A stretch of 64,000 nt of DNA from Siphonodentalium dalli (taxonomy: Eukaryota; Mollusca; Scaphopoda; Gadilida; Siphonodentaliidae), in NCBI GenBank assembly GCA_032622095.1, contig CP136061.1, forward strand, positions 40,365,797-40,429,796. Reading direction: 5' to 3'. Below, in pieces: positions 47,317-56,930 of the stretch. A model generated the notes under the pieces. The model ran no database searches. It worked only from the letters and a program-made list of their open reading frames with translations, and was not told the origin of the DNA. Made by a program: the position numbers and the translations under genes. Each line of letters opens with the position of its first letter. The stretch's first letter is position 1.

Positions 47317-47994
47317 CCGATGCAAGTCATATTTCAGACTAACTCCTGAAAAGTTACCTATAATTCTGCTGTGGTTAAGCAGTCCATTATTTAGGGCATA
47401 CCTGTATGTAGGCCTACCAGTGGATGAATAGTCTGCCGGAGAAGTACTGTGTAGACAGGTCTTGTCGGTAAGAAAGTCAGACGAGTAGTGAAGGCTCGGC
47501 TATTAAAACATAGTAATGCGATAGCGAACATCAAACGAGTCTGCGCACGCATATCTGTCAAAGGATACAAGGGCAGTCATTGGTCAATTTATCCCCGGTG
47601 TCAGCTCAGTACAATGGCAGTCATTGGTCAATTTATCCCCGGTGTCAGCTCAGTACACAATCGGCACGAAGCCGGAGGTCATAATTACTCTTACGAATGA
47701 AGAGCGTTGAACATATACGAAATTATTACACGAATGAACTGAAATTTATATTTCACATCTTACCAACAACAGATACAGACATAGTCATAGTGTTATATTA
47801 TCTTACATGTACCCATGCTATGACATACTTAAAGGGGGATAATGCACACACGGTGTGTGGAATGTTAAAGTGACACGAGGTAAGGGACGTTATGTAATAT
47901 TGGTGTGTGAATATTAAAGGAGCATTCTCGCTATACAAACCCCCCTCCCCACTTATAGATATATAACGAAGACGAGAATAACATGTTGATGAAG

Positions 47995-48000
47995 TTTATT
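47995..48000 (-). terminator. Polyadenylation signal of the left ATPase gene
   Basis: AATAAA on the minus strand, five bases after the stop codon. The right gene has the same signal at 52303-52308. Confidence 0.6.
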
Positions 48001-48005
48001 GAAAT

Positions 48006-49545
48006 TTAATCATTGTCTAAATCTTCGACCGTTAGATTTACTTCTAAGAGTTTTTTGAATTTTCTCATCGCTTCATCTGCAGCCCATTCATTATTATATC
48101 CGCGTTTGGTCAGTTTGACCATTTTCTTCATGATCGTGTTATGTATGGGTGATGTTTTCAATCGATACTGGTATTCTATTAATCGTCTATAACTTTTGAG
48201 AAACAGAACAAACTCTGTGTCGATGGTATCCTCTTTTCCCGACATGCTCTCATCTCCCGAAATGCTCTCTTCTTCTTTCACATCAGTGGTGACGCGTTTC
48301 ATCATACTTTTGAATGTGTCCATCTCGTTGACACATCGCGCAGCTTTCTTAAGACCGAATACCGTTCTACTACCGACGACATTACCATCTTTTGAATCTG
48401 ATAGCGTTCCTCGTTCATCTTCATCTGTATCTTCTCCGAAGAGAGTTGTTTTTGTCTCGGACATAGCTCCGTGTTCATCCGGGTCCTCAGTTAATTTTCG
48501 TTTTAACTTATTTTCTTGACACCAGTTTTTTACGTGTCTCTGAACATCATAATGATCTGCGAACAAAAGCCCGCATTCATTACAAGGGTACGACATGTCT
48601 TCTCGAATGTCTATACGTTTCTTCTTATTAATTTCATCGAGCTCACCAGGTGGCCGTATGTCGTTAGTATAGTCATTATGTTGACCCTGGGGCACAATAT
48701 AATTATATGTTATGCCCTTCTGTTGACCAGGGAGTTCTCTGTCATCGTATTTCATCGCATTCTGTTGACCCAGGGTCTCAGTGTCTTTTGTATGTTTTTT
48801 CATCCCATTCTGTTCATCTGGGTGTTCTCTGTCTTTTTGGAGATTATATTTCATGCCATTCCATTCACCCCTATGTTGGTTCGTGTCCTCTTTTAGTACA
48901 TTCTGTCGCAGACGTAATGTGTCCGGTGTTGCGGCTTTTAAATCCACAAGTAGGTAACCGTACGGTTCACTCGTCGCTTCCGAAAACTCTCGAACCATAC
49001 GCTGAGGACATTCAGGATACATCTGTCTTGATAATGTTGAAATTAATCCCTTGTCGATTGGGTTATTGAACAATACCAAATATTGACAATTTCGTCGTTG
49101 CGTTGGATCTTTGTTGTAGTAGAAATTCTGGTTCAAACTTATCAAAGATAAGTTCAAATGGTGACTTCCTTCGGAATGCAAATCATTAACTCTCTGGTCT
49201 TTTGATGAAGTTTGCATCAAGTCATCGAGTATAACTAGATTTTTATACCGGGGGTTGATAAGCGAATCCAAGTTTGCTGGTATTCCTCGTATAAAGTTGA
49301 CCTGAGGGGTGACGGTATACTTTAATTCGTCATATAGGGGCTGCCAATATTTATAAAACCATATTATTCTGTCAGGTGCGGGTGATATTTTTGAGGCAGA
49401 CTTTTGTAGTAAGGTTTTCACGAAGTATGTCTTACCACAAGATGTCGGTCCACTTACACATGCCGTGAATGGATGCTTGAAAATAAAATCTTCATGGACA
49501 TTGGCCATTGGATCATCAAAGCAGGATGTTATGTCGCTTGGTGGC

Positions 49546-49603
<58 letters not shown>

Positions 49604-49775
49604 GGGGGTGATGATACTGTTGTTGTTGTTGTTGTTGTTGTTGTTGTGGCTGATGATACTGTTGTTGTTGCTGTTGTTGTTGTTGTTCTGAAGGCGTGTG
49701 TTTAACTTTGATATGACGCTTCAAACTATCTTGCCAAGCATAGACACTTAAGCACTCTTCACATTGATACTTCAT
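48006..49775 (-). CDS. Zinc-finger / P-loop packaging-type ATPase, left copy
   Basis: Protein of 589 residues. A C2H2 finger lies at residues 5-26 (C5, C8, H21, H26). Polyglutamine with YHQP and YHHP breaks covers about 31-77. The ATPase domain starts with KHPFTACVS then Walker A GPTSCGKT (about 109-116) and Walker B NLVILDDL (about 179-186), followed by SLISLNQN, a polar sensor-like position. A second, C2HC-like finger (YPCNECG...HVKNWC) lies near residues 410-435. The C-terminus is basic and helical. The P-loop arrangement resembles viral A32/FtsK-HerA packaging ATPases, which Polintons and related viruses encode, so DNA packaging or translocation is the best guess. Assignment below superfamily is inference. 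The ATG follows directly on a non-coding leader and the gene is intronless. Confidence 0.85.
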
Positions 49776-50019
49776 TTAACTAGTTCAGGCTGTCGTTCAC
49801 AACGTCTCTTAGTGTTGTTTGTACTGGATACAAATTTATCACATTAGCTACAATACAACCTACCTATCCAAATGTCAATGCAATTATGAGTGATTTCAAT
49901 ATGAACACTCTATTATATAGATATGTGTAACCTGGTGACTGACATGATGATACAGTTATGCACTAAATAAAGGACTGCTTAACCACAGCAGAATTATAGG
50001 TAACTTTTCAGGAGTTAGT

Positions 50020-50305
50020 CGGAAATATGGCTTGTTGCCATTCATCGGAAAGCTCTCGCCGCCGGCGGATGTTGTTGGCGGCGGCATTGCGGTGGTGTTG
50101 TTGTTGTTGTTGTTGTTGTTGTTGTGACGCCGGCGGCGGCGGCGGCATTGCGGTATTTTACTGCGGCGGCGGTGCCGCCGCCGCCGCCGGGGTCCGCTGC
50201 CGGCGTCACAACAACAACAACAACAACACCACCGCAATGCCGCCGCCAACAACATCCGCCGGCGGCGAGAGCTTTCCGATGAATGGCAACAAGCCATATT
50301 TCCGA
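50020..50305. repeat. Central GC-rich nested hairpin of the palindrome
   Basis: GGCTTGTTGCCATTCATCGG and GGAAAGCTCTCGCCGCCGGC on the left are mirrored on the right (GAGAGCTTTCCGATGAATGG near 50267). Between them lie GTTGTTGGCGGCGGC, a GTT run of unequal length in the two arms, and GTGACGCCGGC. The innermost 70 or so bases (about 50135-50200) are not part of the main palindrome but form their own hairpin around GGCGGCGGTGCCGCCGCC. CGG repeats are present throughout. The mirrored frames read on both strands here are shadows of this structure. Confidence 0.85.
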
Positions 50306-50401
50306 CTAACTCCTGAAAAGTTACCTATAATTCTGCTGTGGTTAAGCAGTCCTTTATTTAGTGCATAACTGTATCATCATGTCAGTCACCAGGTTACACA
50401 T

Positions 50402-50413
50402 ATCTATATAATA
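50402..50413 (+). promoter_or_regulatory. TATA-like box upstream of the right ATPase gene
   Basis: TCTATATAATAG lies about 140 bp before the ATG at 50549. The mirrored copy lies near 49910-49921 on the minus strand. It is only a candidate, since AT-rich matches are common here. Confidence 0.3.
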
Positions 50414-50548
50414 GAGTGTTCATATTGAAATCACTCATAATTGCATTGACATTTGGATAGGTAGGTTGTATTGTAGCTAATGTGATAAATTTGTATCCAG
50501 TACAAACAACACTAAGAGACGTTGTGAACGACAGCCTGAACTAGTTAA

Positions 50549-50720
50549 ATGAAGTATCAATGTGAAGAGTGCTTAAGTGTCTATGCTTGGCAAGATAGTT
50601 TGAAGCGTCATATCAAAGTTAAACACACGCCTTCAGAACAACAACAACAACAGCAACAACAACAGTATCATCAGCCACAACAACAACAACAACAACAACA
50701 ACAACAGTATCATCACCCCC

Positions 50721-50757
<37 letters not shown>

Positions 50758-52297
50758 GCCACCAAGCGACATAACATCCTGCTTTGATGATCCAATGGCC
50801 AATGTCCATGAAGATTTTATTTTCAAGCATCCATTCACGGCATGTGTAAGTGGACCGACATCTTGTGGTAAGACATACTTCGTGAAAACCTTACTACAAA
50901 AGTCTGCCTCAAAAATATCACCCGCACCTGACAGAATAATATGGTTTTATAAATATTGGCAGCCCCTATATGACGAATTAAAGTATACCGTCACCCCTCA
51001 GGTCAACTTTATACGAGGAATACCAGCAAACTTGGATTCGCTTATCAACCCCCGGTATAAAAATCTAGTTATACTCGATGACTTGATGCAAACTTCATCA
51101 AAAGACCAGAGAGTTAATGATTTGCATTCCGAAGGAAGTCACCATTTGAACTTATCTTTGATAAGTTTGAACCAGAATTTCTACTACAACAAAGATCCAA
51201 CGCAACGACGAAATTGTCAATATTTGGTATTGTTCAATAACCCAATCGACAAGGGATTAATTTCAACATTATCAAGACAGATGTATCCTGAATGTCCTCA
51301 GCGTATGGTTCGAGAGTTTTCGGAAGCGACGAGTGAACCGTACGGTTACCTACTTGTGGATTTAAAAGCCGCAACACCGGACACATTACGTCTGCGACAG
51401 AATGTACTAAAAGAGGACACGAACCAACATAGGGGTGAATGGAATGGCATGAAATATAATCTCCAAAAAGACAGAGAACACCCAGATGAACAGAATGGGA
51501 TGAAAAAACATACAAAAGACACTGAGACCCTGGGTCAACAGAATGCGATGAAATACGATGACAGAGAACTCCCTGGTCAACAGAAGGGCATAACATATAA
51601 TTATATTGTGCCCCAGGGTCAACATAATGACTATACTAACGACATACGGCCACCTGGTGAGCTCGATGAAATTAATAAGAAGAAACGTATAGACATTCGA
51701 GAAGACATGTCGTACCCTTGTAATGAATGCGGGCTTTTGTTCGCAGATCATTATGATGTTCAGAGACACGTAAAAAACTGGTGTCAAGAAAATAAGTTAA
51801 AACGAAAATTAACTGAGGACCCGGATGAACACGGAGCTATGTCCGAGACAAAAACAACTCTCTTCGGAGAAGATACAGATGAAGATGAACGAGGAACGCT
51901 ATCAGATTCAAAAGATGGTAATGTCGTCGGTAGTAGAACGGTATTCGGTCTTAAGAAAGCTGCGCGATGTGTCAACGAGATGGACACATTCAAAAGTATG
52001 ATGAAACGCGTCACCACTGATGTGAAAGAAGAAGAGAGCATTTCGGGAGATGAGAGCATGTCGGGAAAAGAGGATACCATCGACACAGAGTTTGTTCTGT
52101 TTCTCAAAAGTTATAGACGATTAATAGAATACCAGTATCGATTGAAAACATCACCCATACATAACACGATCATGAAGAAAATGGTCAAACTGACCAAACG
52201 CGGATATAATAATGAATGGGCTGCAGATGAAGCGATGAGAAAATTCAAGAAACTCTTAGAAGTAAATCTAACGGTCGAAGATTCAGACAATGATTAA
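50549..52297 (+). CDS. Zinc-finger / P-loop packaging-type ATPase, right copy
   Basis: Mirror copy of the gene at 48006-49775, 582 residues. It differs by seven fewer glutamines in the last polyglutamine run (13 against 20) and by one substitution near the C-terminus (EDSDND instead of EDLDND). All motifs are present: the N-terminal C2H2 finger, Walker A GPTSCGKT, Walker B NLVILDDL, SLNQN and the second finger. The two genes point away from each other across the central hairpin. The near identity implies a very recent duplication or continued conversion between the arms. Confidence 0.85.
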
Positions 52298-52302
52298 ATT
52301 TC

Positions 52303-52308
52303 AATAAA
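52303..52308 (+). terminator. Polyadenylation signal of the right ATPase gene
   Basis: AATAAA, five bases after the stop codon. Confidence 0.6.
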
Positions 52309-52980
52309 CTTCATCAACATGTTATTCTCGTCTTCGTTATATATCTATAAGTGGGGAGGGGGGTTTGTATAGCGAGAATGCTCCTTTAATATTCACACAC
52401 CAATATTACATAACGTCCCTTACCTCGTGTCACTTTAACATTCCACACACCGTGTGTGCATTATCCCCCTTTAAGTATGTCATAGCATGGGTACATGTAA
52501 GATAATATAACACTATGACTATGTCTGTATCTGTTGTTGGTAAGATGTGAAATATAAATTTCAGTTCATTCGTGTAATAATTTCGTATATGTTCAACGCT
52601 CTTCATTCGTAAGAGTAATTATGACCTCCGGCTTCGTGCCGATTGTGTACTGAGCTGACACCGGGGATAAATTGACCAATGACTGCCATTGTACTGAGCT
52701 GACACCGGGGATAAATTGACCAATGACTGCCCTTGTATCCTTTGACAGATATGCGTGCGCAGACTCGTTTGATGTTCGCTATCGCATTACTATGTTTTAA
52801 TAGCCGAGCCTTCACTACTCGTCTGACTTTCTTACCGACAAGACCTGTCTACACAGTACTTCTCCGGCAGACTATTCATCCACTGGTAGGCCTACATACA
52901 GGTATGCCCTAAATAATGGACTGCTTAACCACAGCAGAATTATAGGTAACTTTTCAGGAGTTAGTCTGAAATATGACTTG

Positions 52981-53051
52981 CATCGGAAATAAAATCTTCA
53001 TGGACATTGGCCATTGGATCATCAAAACAGGATGTTATGTCGCTTGGTGAC

Positions 53052-53082
<31 letters not shown>

Positions 53083-53107
53083 GGTGTTGTTGTTGTTGTT
53101 GTTGTGG
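52981..53107 (-). pseudogene. Displaced fragment of the ATPase gene, right arm
   Basis: Mirror of 47188-47316, with a shorter GTT/CAA run. It encodes only the region before the P-loop and lies between the two copies of the ACAGCAGAATTATAGGTAAC motif. Confidence 0.85.
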
Positions 53108-53136
53108 CTTAACCACAGCAGAATTATAGGTAACTT

Positions 53137-54397
53137 GGGGGTTGGGTGTGGGCTGGTATTATCACGTTGGTCTGTGATTGAGTGTACAAAATGTCTTGTC
53201 AAGTGAACACCTGCAGATTATCTATTTTTCTAAACATAGAACATGTCTGAACCTATCATTGGCACAATAGCAGTGATATAATGTTACATCATCGGTGCTA
53301 CCTGGAGTTTTCGGCATACAAAATGATCGTAAGTGTGACTGGAGTGATAAGGGGTTATTACGTAATGTTGTTATAACAATGTGATCAAAGCAATTTGTAT
53401 AATTGAGTGTCTCACGACCTGACTTAATATGTATGCATGTTTTATGGATAACTAATTATCGCGTGAATGACACAGTTTATCAACCTTAATTGATACTAAC
53501 TCGTTTTGTTCTAAATCGATTTGTTTTCTGAATACCATATAGCTGTGACCGGGGAAATAATAGAATTAATTTGGTAAAGCAAAGGTGTGAAAGACACATT
53601 GTTAACACCAATGTGGCGTGTGTGATTGAGTGTACATCGCTCATGTTCCATGTAAAAATGGCTGAGATTAAATCATCATTCATTCAATATGACAATTCAT
53701 TCTGGAGGGTTGTAATTTCGCCTTACCATTTTCGACCGTTAGTAATTCAACATAGTACATTTCAATACTTCCAATAATTGACGAAAATACACGCCTGTCA
53801 TATACTCAATAACTTCATATAGAGATAAGTAAAGAATAAACGCTCTTTATTATTTATGTAAAAAGTAATGGTGTCTATTTTGAGGTATGACGCTTATATG
53901 AACTGCGTCCGTTAAACACTGGAATGTATGCATTCATACCGTTGGTCACAATGTCCAACATTACAGCGACTGTCCATACACATATAATTGGTATAAAGCT
54001 ATTTCTAAACATCGATTAATAAATTCATGAAAAATATTTGAACAAAAAAATAACGAAAGATATTACGAGCAAATAATTTAACATTCGATATTTTTTAATA
54101 TCGAGATTATCAGAAACCGAAAAAACTCGTTATAAATTTTTTATTTAACCTTTTTTTTTAGAGAAATAATTTTGAGGGTTTTGAAATTTTTTCTTTTTTT
54201 GAAATTTGGAGGTTTTGAATTTTTTTGTGGAAAAAATTAATTTTAGGGTTTTTGAAATTTTTTGGAAAAAATAAATTTTTGAAGTTTTGAAATTTTTTTT
54301 TGGGGTTTTTGATATTTTAGGAATATTTTAGTACAACCAATTTTAGACCCAAAGATTCTATTTTTAGATGTGGGTCTAACGAGACATCTATTCTTCT
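53137..54397 (-). repeat. Outer terminal inverted region, right arm
   Basis: Mirror of 45900-47160, near-identical by eye. A one-base difference at about 53571 changes which strand carries a start for the short frame. Confidence 0.85.
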
Positions 54398-54403
54398 TTA
54401 GAC
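54398..54403. repeat. 6-bp target-site duplication of the palindromic element, right
   Basis: TTAGAC directly after the terminal CTATTCTTCT. Confidence 0.85.
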
Positions 54404-54639
54404 AGCCTCAACGTCGGCCATGCCCTACTTCAACATGTCCTGTTCCTTTGAGAACCACCAACAGAGCAATTCGCCAGACCTCTATACCAGACATTGGCCA
54501 CCTGATTGACGACGAGATCCAACCTCTATACGACATACCAGATCATCAAAGATGGTACTCAAAAACGCTCGTGACAGAATCCAGATATGTTATTATTGGA
54601 TTGTCATTATTATTATCAGTTTCATATTTCATATCATAA
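54398..54639 (+). pseudogene. Interrupted reading frame, right part, with C-terminal membrane segment
   Basis: Continues the frame of 45842-45899 in phase across the insertion site. It is Arg/Pro/Gln-rich at first, then acidic (HLIDDEIQPLYD), and ends with a hydrophobic stretch (VIIGLSLLLSVSYF) just before the stop, as in a tail-anchored membrane protein. An AATAAA follows immediately (about 54640-54645). The combination of membrane tail, stop and signal suggests a genuine last exon. The family is not recognised. Confidence 0.5.
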
Positions 54640-54680
54640 ATAAAGAATTATTTTAACCAATGGTTCTGTTATATATGTGG

Positions 54681-54767
54681 CCGACTTCTCTGGGGCCGAC
54701 TTCGCGTGGGGCCGTCTTCGTATATGGGGCCGTCTTCGTGTGGTGCCGACTTCTCCTGTATTCGACC
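54681..54767 (+). repeat. GGCCGACTTC / GGCCGTCTTC tandem repeat
   Basis: Four to five units of roughly 18-20 bp (GGGGCCGACTTCGCGTG, GGGGCCGTCTTCGTATAT, ...). Inverted relative to 45459-45506, so the pair brackets the interrupted frame and the palindromic element. Confidence 0.75.
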
Positions 54768-55375
54768 CAGCTGGCTGACCAGCTACACTTATCTCAAACA
54801 CTGTGGATTTAAAAAGATTGCTATCCTGATGAATACAATAAAACACTATCAGAAAGCCACCCCTATTATGAACACAATGGCCCAAGTCCCATCACGTATA
54901 CCGGTAATAAATAAGCCGAGAAATAAATAAATAATACCTACACCGGTTGTCGGCTATCTCCGTCGCAAAGCCTCACATGACGTCATATGAGTAGACTAAA
55001 TAATAACACGGAATCGGAGTTAATTATGTCTACCTGTATGACGCCATCTCAGTGGCGGTATAAAATGTGGAATCGACATGTGAGTGTAATCTTCTTCTTC
55101 TTATATTGTAAATACCTCCTATGTCAGGAGAACCGCCGATGGCCCGACGTTGGCATACACACTCACACGGCTGTATAGACTTTGTGTTAGTATTGTTATT
55201 CTATATGGAGGGGTATTTTTAGTAGGACTTGTTAGTACTTTTACATATATACATACCTGGAGGGAGTAATTTTACCACGCTTGCGAACCAGACTGTGACT
55301 CAACTCGACAGGCCTGAAATTTTTATGTCTATACTTATACATACCCTGTTAGGCAGGTAACTCTATCTACATATC
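54768..55375. other. Non-coding, nothing recognised
   Basis: No supported gene or repeat. Short frames overlap each other on both strands. Confidence 0.4.
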
Positions 55376-55379
55376 TACA

Positions 55380-55741
55380 ACGTACTGGAAGCTTACGCCC
55401 CGAAGGGAGGAATTTAGACAGGAATTTTGCCATTCATCTGTGGATCTTTGCCCACAGTAGGGTTCTTTAATGTACACACATGGTTGTACACGGGACAGCC
55501 ATTAACGTCCCCACCCGATGGGACGGTGTGATCAAACCAGTGTCATCCCTGTACATAACACCGGGCGGGAGAGGATTACCGCTTAACCACACCTCAGCGA
55601 GGCATACACGGTTCTTTATATAGGCACGATCAGAGCTCCCGACTTTTTGAATTGTCGAGGATCGAAGTGAATCGATCCGGGGTCCAAGCGAAACCTCTGG
55701 CCAGTAGTCGAACTCGCTAACCACTCGGCCATCACACTCCC
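55380..55741 (-). mobile_element. tRNA-derived SINE
   Basis: On the minus strand the head reads GGGAGTGTGATGGCCGAGTGG followed by TTAGCGAGTTCGACTACTGG, which matches a tRNA (Ser/Leu type) with an A box TGGCCGAGTGG. A B-box-like GGATCGATTCACTTCGATCC follows. The body contains ACATTAAAGAACCCTACTGT and GGGCAAAGATCCACAGATGA, phrases typical of invertebrate SINEs. The A box is intact and the B box disturbed. The 3' edge is uncertain and no target duplication was found. Confidence 0.75.
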
Positions 55742-56025
55742 AGAGTAATGGAATTACTGCGGGCATGTCAATAACATTATGTATGCGCGGTGACTCGATT
55801 GTTAAATGAGTTTTCTTCACTTGGTGATTTGTCATAAGTACTGTTTGGCAAGAGTTTATTTTGACAAAAATATAGAATTATATATTTATTTCAATGCCTC
55901 CATTTCTGGAGAACACTATTTACAACAATTCGGGTGCGTGTTCACGATGTTGTTTTAATTTTCCACGTATATACCCCGAGTGCCACGTGTATTCACTATA
56001 ATTTTTCATTCATTCATTCGTGACA
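55742..56025. other. Non-coding, nothing recognised
   Basis: Short spacer between the SINE and the THAP remnant, with ATTCATTCATTC just before the latter. Confidence 0.4.
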
Positions 56026-56238
56026 ATGTCAAATAAATGCAGTGCTTTCGGCTGTGGCCGGAATAGTGGCTCTCTTATGTATAATATTCTACATTCATTT
56101 CCAAACGATGTTCGTTTACGTGAAATTTGGTGGGATTTTTGTGGGGGGAAACCAGTTGTGCAAAATCCGAAACTATTAAAGTGGTTGCCGACGAAATGGT
56201 CCAAAATTTATTCCATCCACATCGAAAATGTGTTTTGA
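56026..56238 (+). pseudogene. Decayed THAP-type zinc finger
   Basis: The frame from ATG at 56026 reads MSNKCSAFGCGRNSG, then HSFPNDVRLREIWWDFCG, then PTKWSKIYSIHIENVF and a stop. THAP fingers have a C2CH pattern: an N-terminal C-x-4-C, FP, a conserved W, and later a C-S-x-H-F box. Spacing and the FP, W, PT and S-x-H positions fit well, but the third zinc ligand of the box is Tyr instead of Cys and the following Phe is Ile. The domain therefore probably cannot fold around zinc. THAP domains occur in P-element-type transposases and in host factors. Nothing transposase-like follows. Confidence 0.6.
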
Positions 56239-56429
56239 GCACAACGTGAATATACTTGGCCCCAACAGCGGCTACCGATGACAACTCAGAAGAGAAGCTA
56301 CACTCGCAATAAACACACCGACTACCGACGGGAATGCCATCCCAAGAAAAACGTCAACTCCCGTAAAAGATACAAATTTTCCCGAGCGTCCAGTCGTGGG
56401 TATATCCAGTCGAACCTATCGCTAAAAAG

Positions 56430-56930
56430 CGAATGCATATACCAAATAAAGAGCATTTAATTTAACGAGTCGGGCATGGTTACGAATACATAACATTGCA
56501 GTTAAAGTGCATGGGGAGTACATTGGTGTAGTTAGTAAATGTTCACGAGGACAGCTATATTCTAAGTTGAGTCCATACTTTCCTTCACGATGACTCAATA
56601 AAGAGCGTTCCCTGTCAAGCGTATTCATAATATGGCGCGAATAAAGAGCGTTTAATAAAGCGGAAATTGCTATGACTTTGGCGGGTATATATAAAGCGTG
56701 TACATCGAAAGTTTGTGTAATTGTGTTTACATGTAATTGTGTAATTAGTAAGTATTTACGATTACAACTATTCTAAGTCGTGTCCCCACTTTTCTTCACC
56801 ACGACTCAACAAAGAGCGTTGCCTGTTACATATTCCTCATATGGTGCAAATAAAGAGCGTCTGTATATGTGATTACATTTTTAAACCGTAAATTGCTATG
56901 ACGGGTATATAAAGCATATATATCGAAAGA
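56430..56930 (+). repeat. Duplicated module with AATAAAGAGCGTT and TATA motifs
   Basis: Two diverged copies of about 210 bp (about 56540-56735 and 56752-56945). Both contain TTCTAAGT, ACGACTCAA / ATGACTCAA, AATAAAGAGCGT and, about 100 bp later, AAATTGCTATGAC followed by GGGTATATAAAGC-like boxes. A further AAATAAAGAGCATTTAA lies at 56444. The TATA boxes are well formed, but no frame starts downstream. Confidence 0.6.

Larger units (their letters stand above)
47340..50017 (-). mobile_element. Inner unit with 68-bp inverted ends, left arm
   Basis: CTAACTCCTGAAAAGTTACC at 47340 begins a 68-bp sequence repeated inverted at 49950-50017 with about four mismatches. Between them lies the single ATPase gene. 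The unit is thus bounded like a transposable element in its own right. Its counterpart in the other arm is approximately 50307-52960. Confidence 0.75.
45900..54397. mobile_element. 8.5-kb palindromic Polinton-like element
   Basis: The whole interval is an inverted repeat. Coordinates of matching features add up to 100297 near the ends, 100303 around the gene ends and 100324 at the centre, the shifts coming from polyglutamine-codon and CAA microsatellite length differences. Ends are AGAAGAATAGATGTC...GACATCTATTCTTCT, so 5'-AG and CT-3', and TTAGAC is duplicated outside. AG/CT ends with a 6-bp duplication are the established signature of Polinton/Maverick elements. Each arm holds, from outside in, an outer terminal region (45900-47160), a displaced gene fragment (47188-47316), an inner unit with its own 68-bp inverted ends (47340-50017) carrying one ATPase gene, and half of a central hairpin. 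No polymerase B, retroviral-type integrase, protease or capsid frame is present. Confidence 0.85.

Noticed and set aside
48196-49069. Frames of 107-126 residues antisense to the ATPase genes (mirrored at 51234-52107)
   Set aside because: Shadows of the real gene, with no domain of their own.
49473-49705. Poly-Leu and poly-Val membrane proteins opposite the ATPase genes (also 50633-50830)
   Set aside because: They are antisense readings of the CAA/CAG glutamine run of the ATPase gene.
49956-50368. Cys/Arg-rich 113-residue frames on both strands at the palindrome centre
   Set aside because: They are mirror images produced by the central GC-rich hairpin, with composition dictated by CGG and GTT repeats.
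45900-54397. Palindrome as pure assembly or fold-back read artefact
   Set aside because: Distinct flanks on either side, an exact 6-bp duplication, AG/CT ends and an in-phase interrupted frame argue for a real insertion; length differences in several microsatellites also separate the arms. Spanning reads remain the decisive test.
55650-55741. Functional tRNA gene
   Set aside because: The A box is good, but the T-arm region does not fold and the body continues as a SINE.
55467-55835. 122-residue minus-strand frame
   Set aside because: It lies mostly inside the tRNA-derived SINE.
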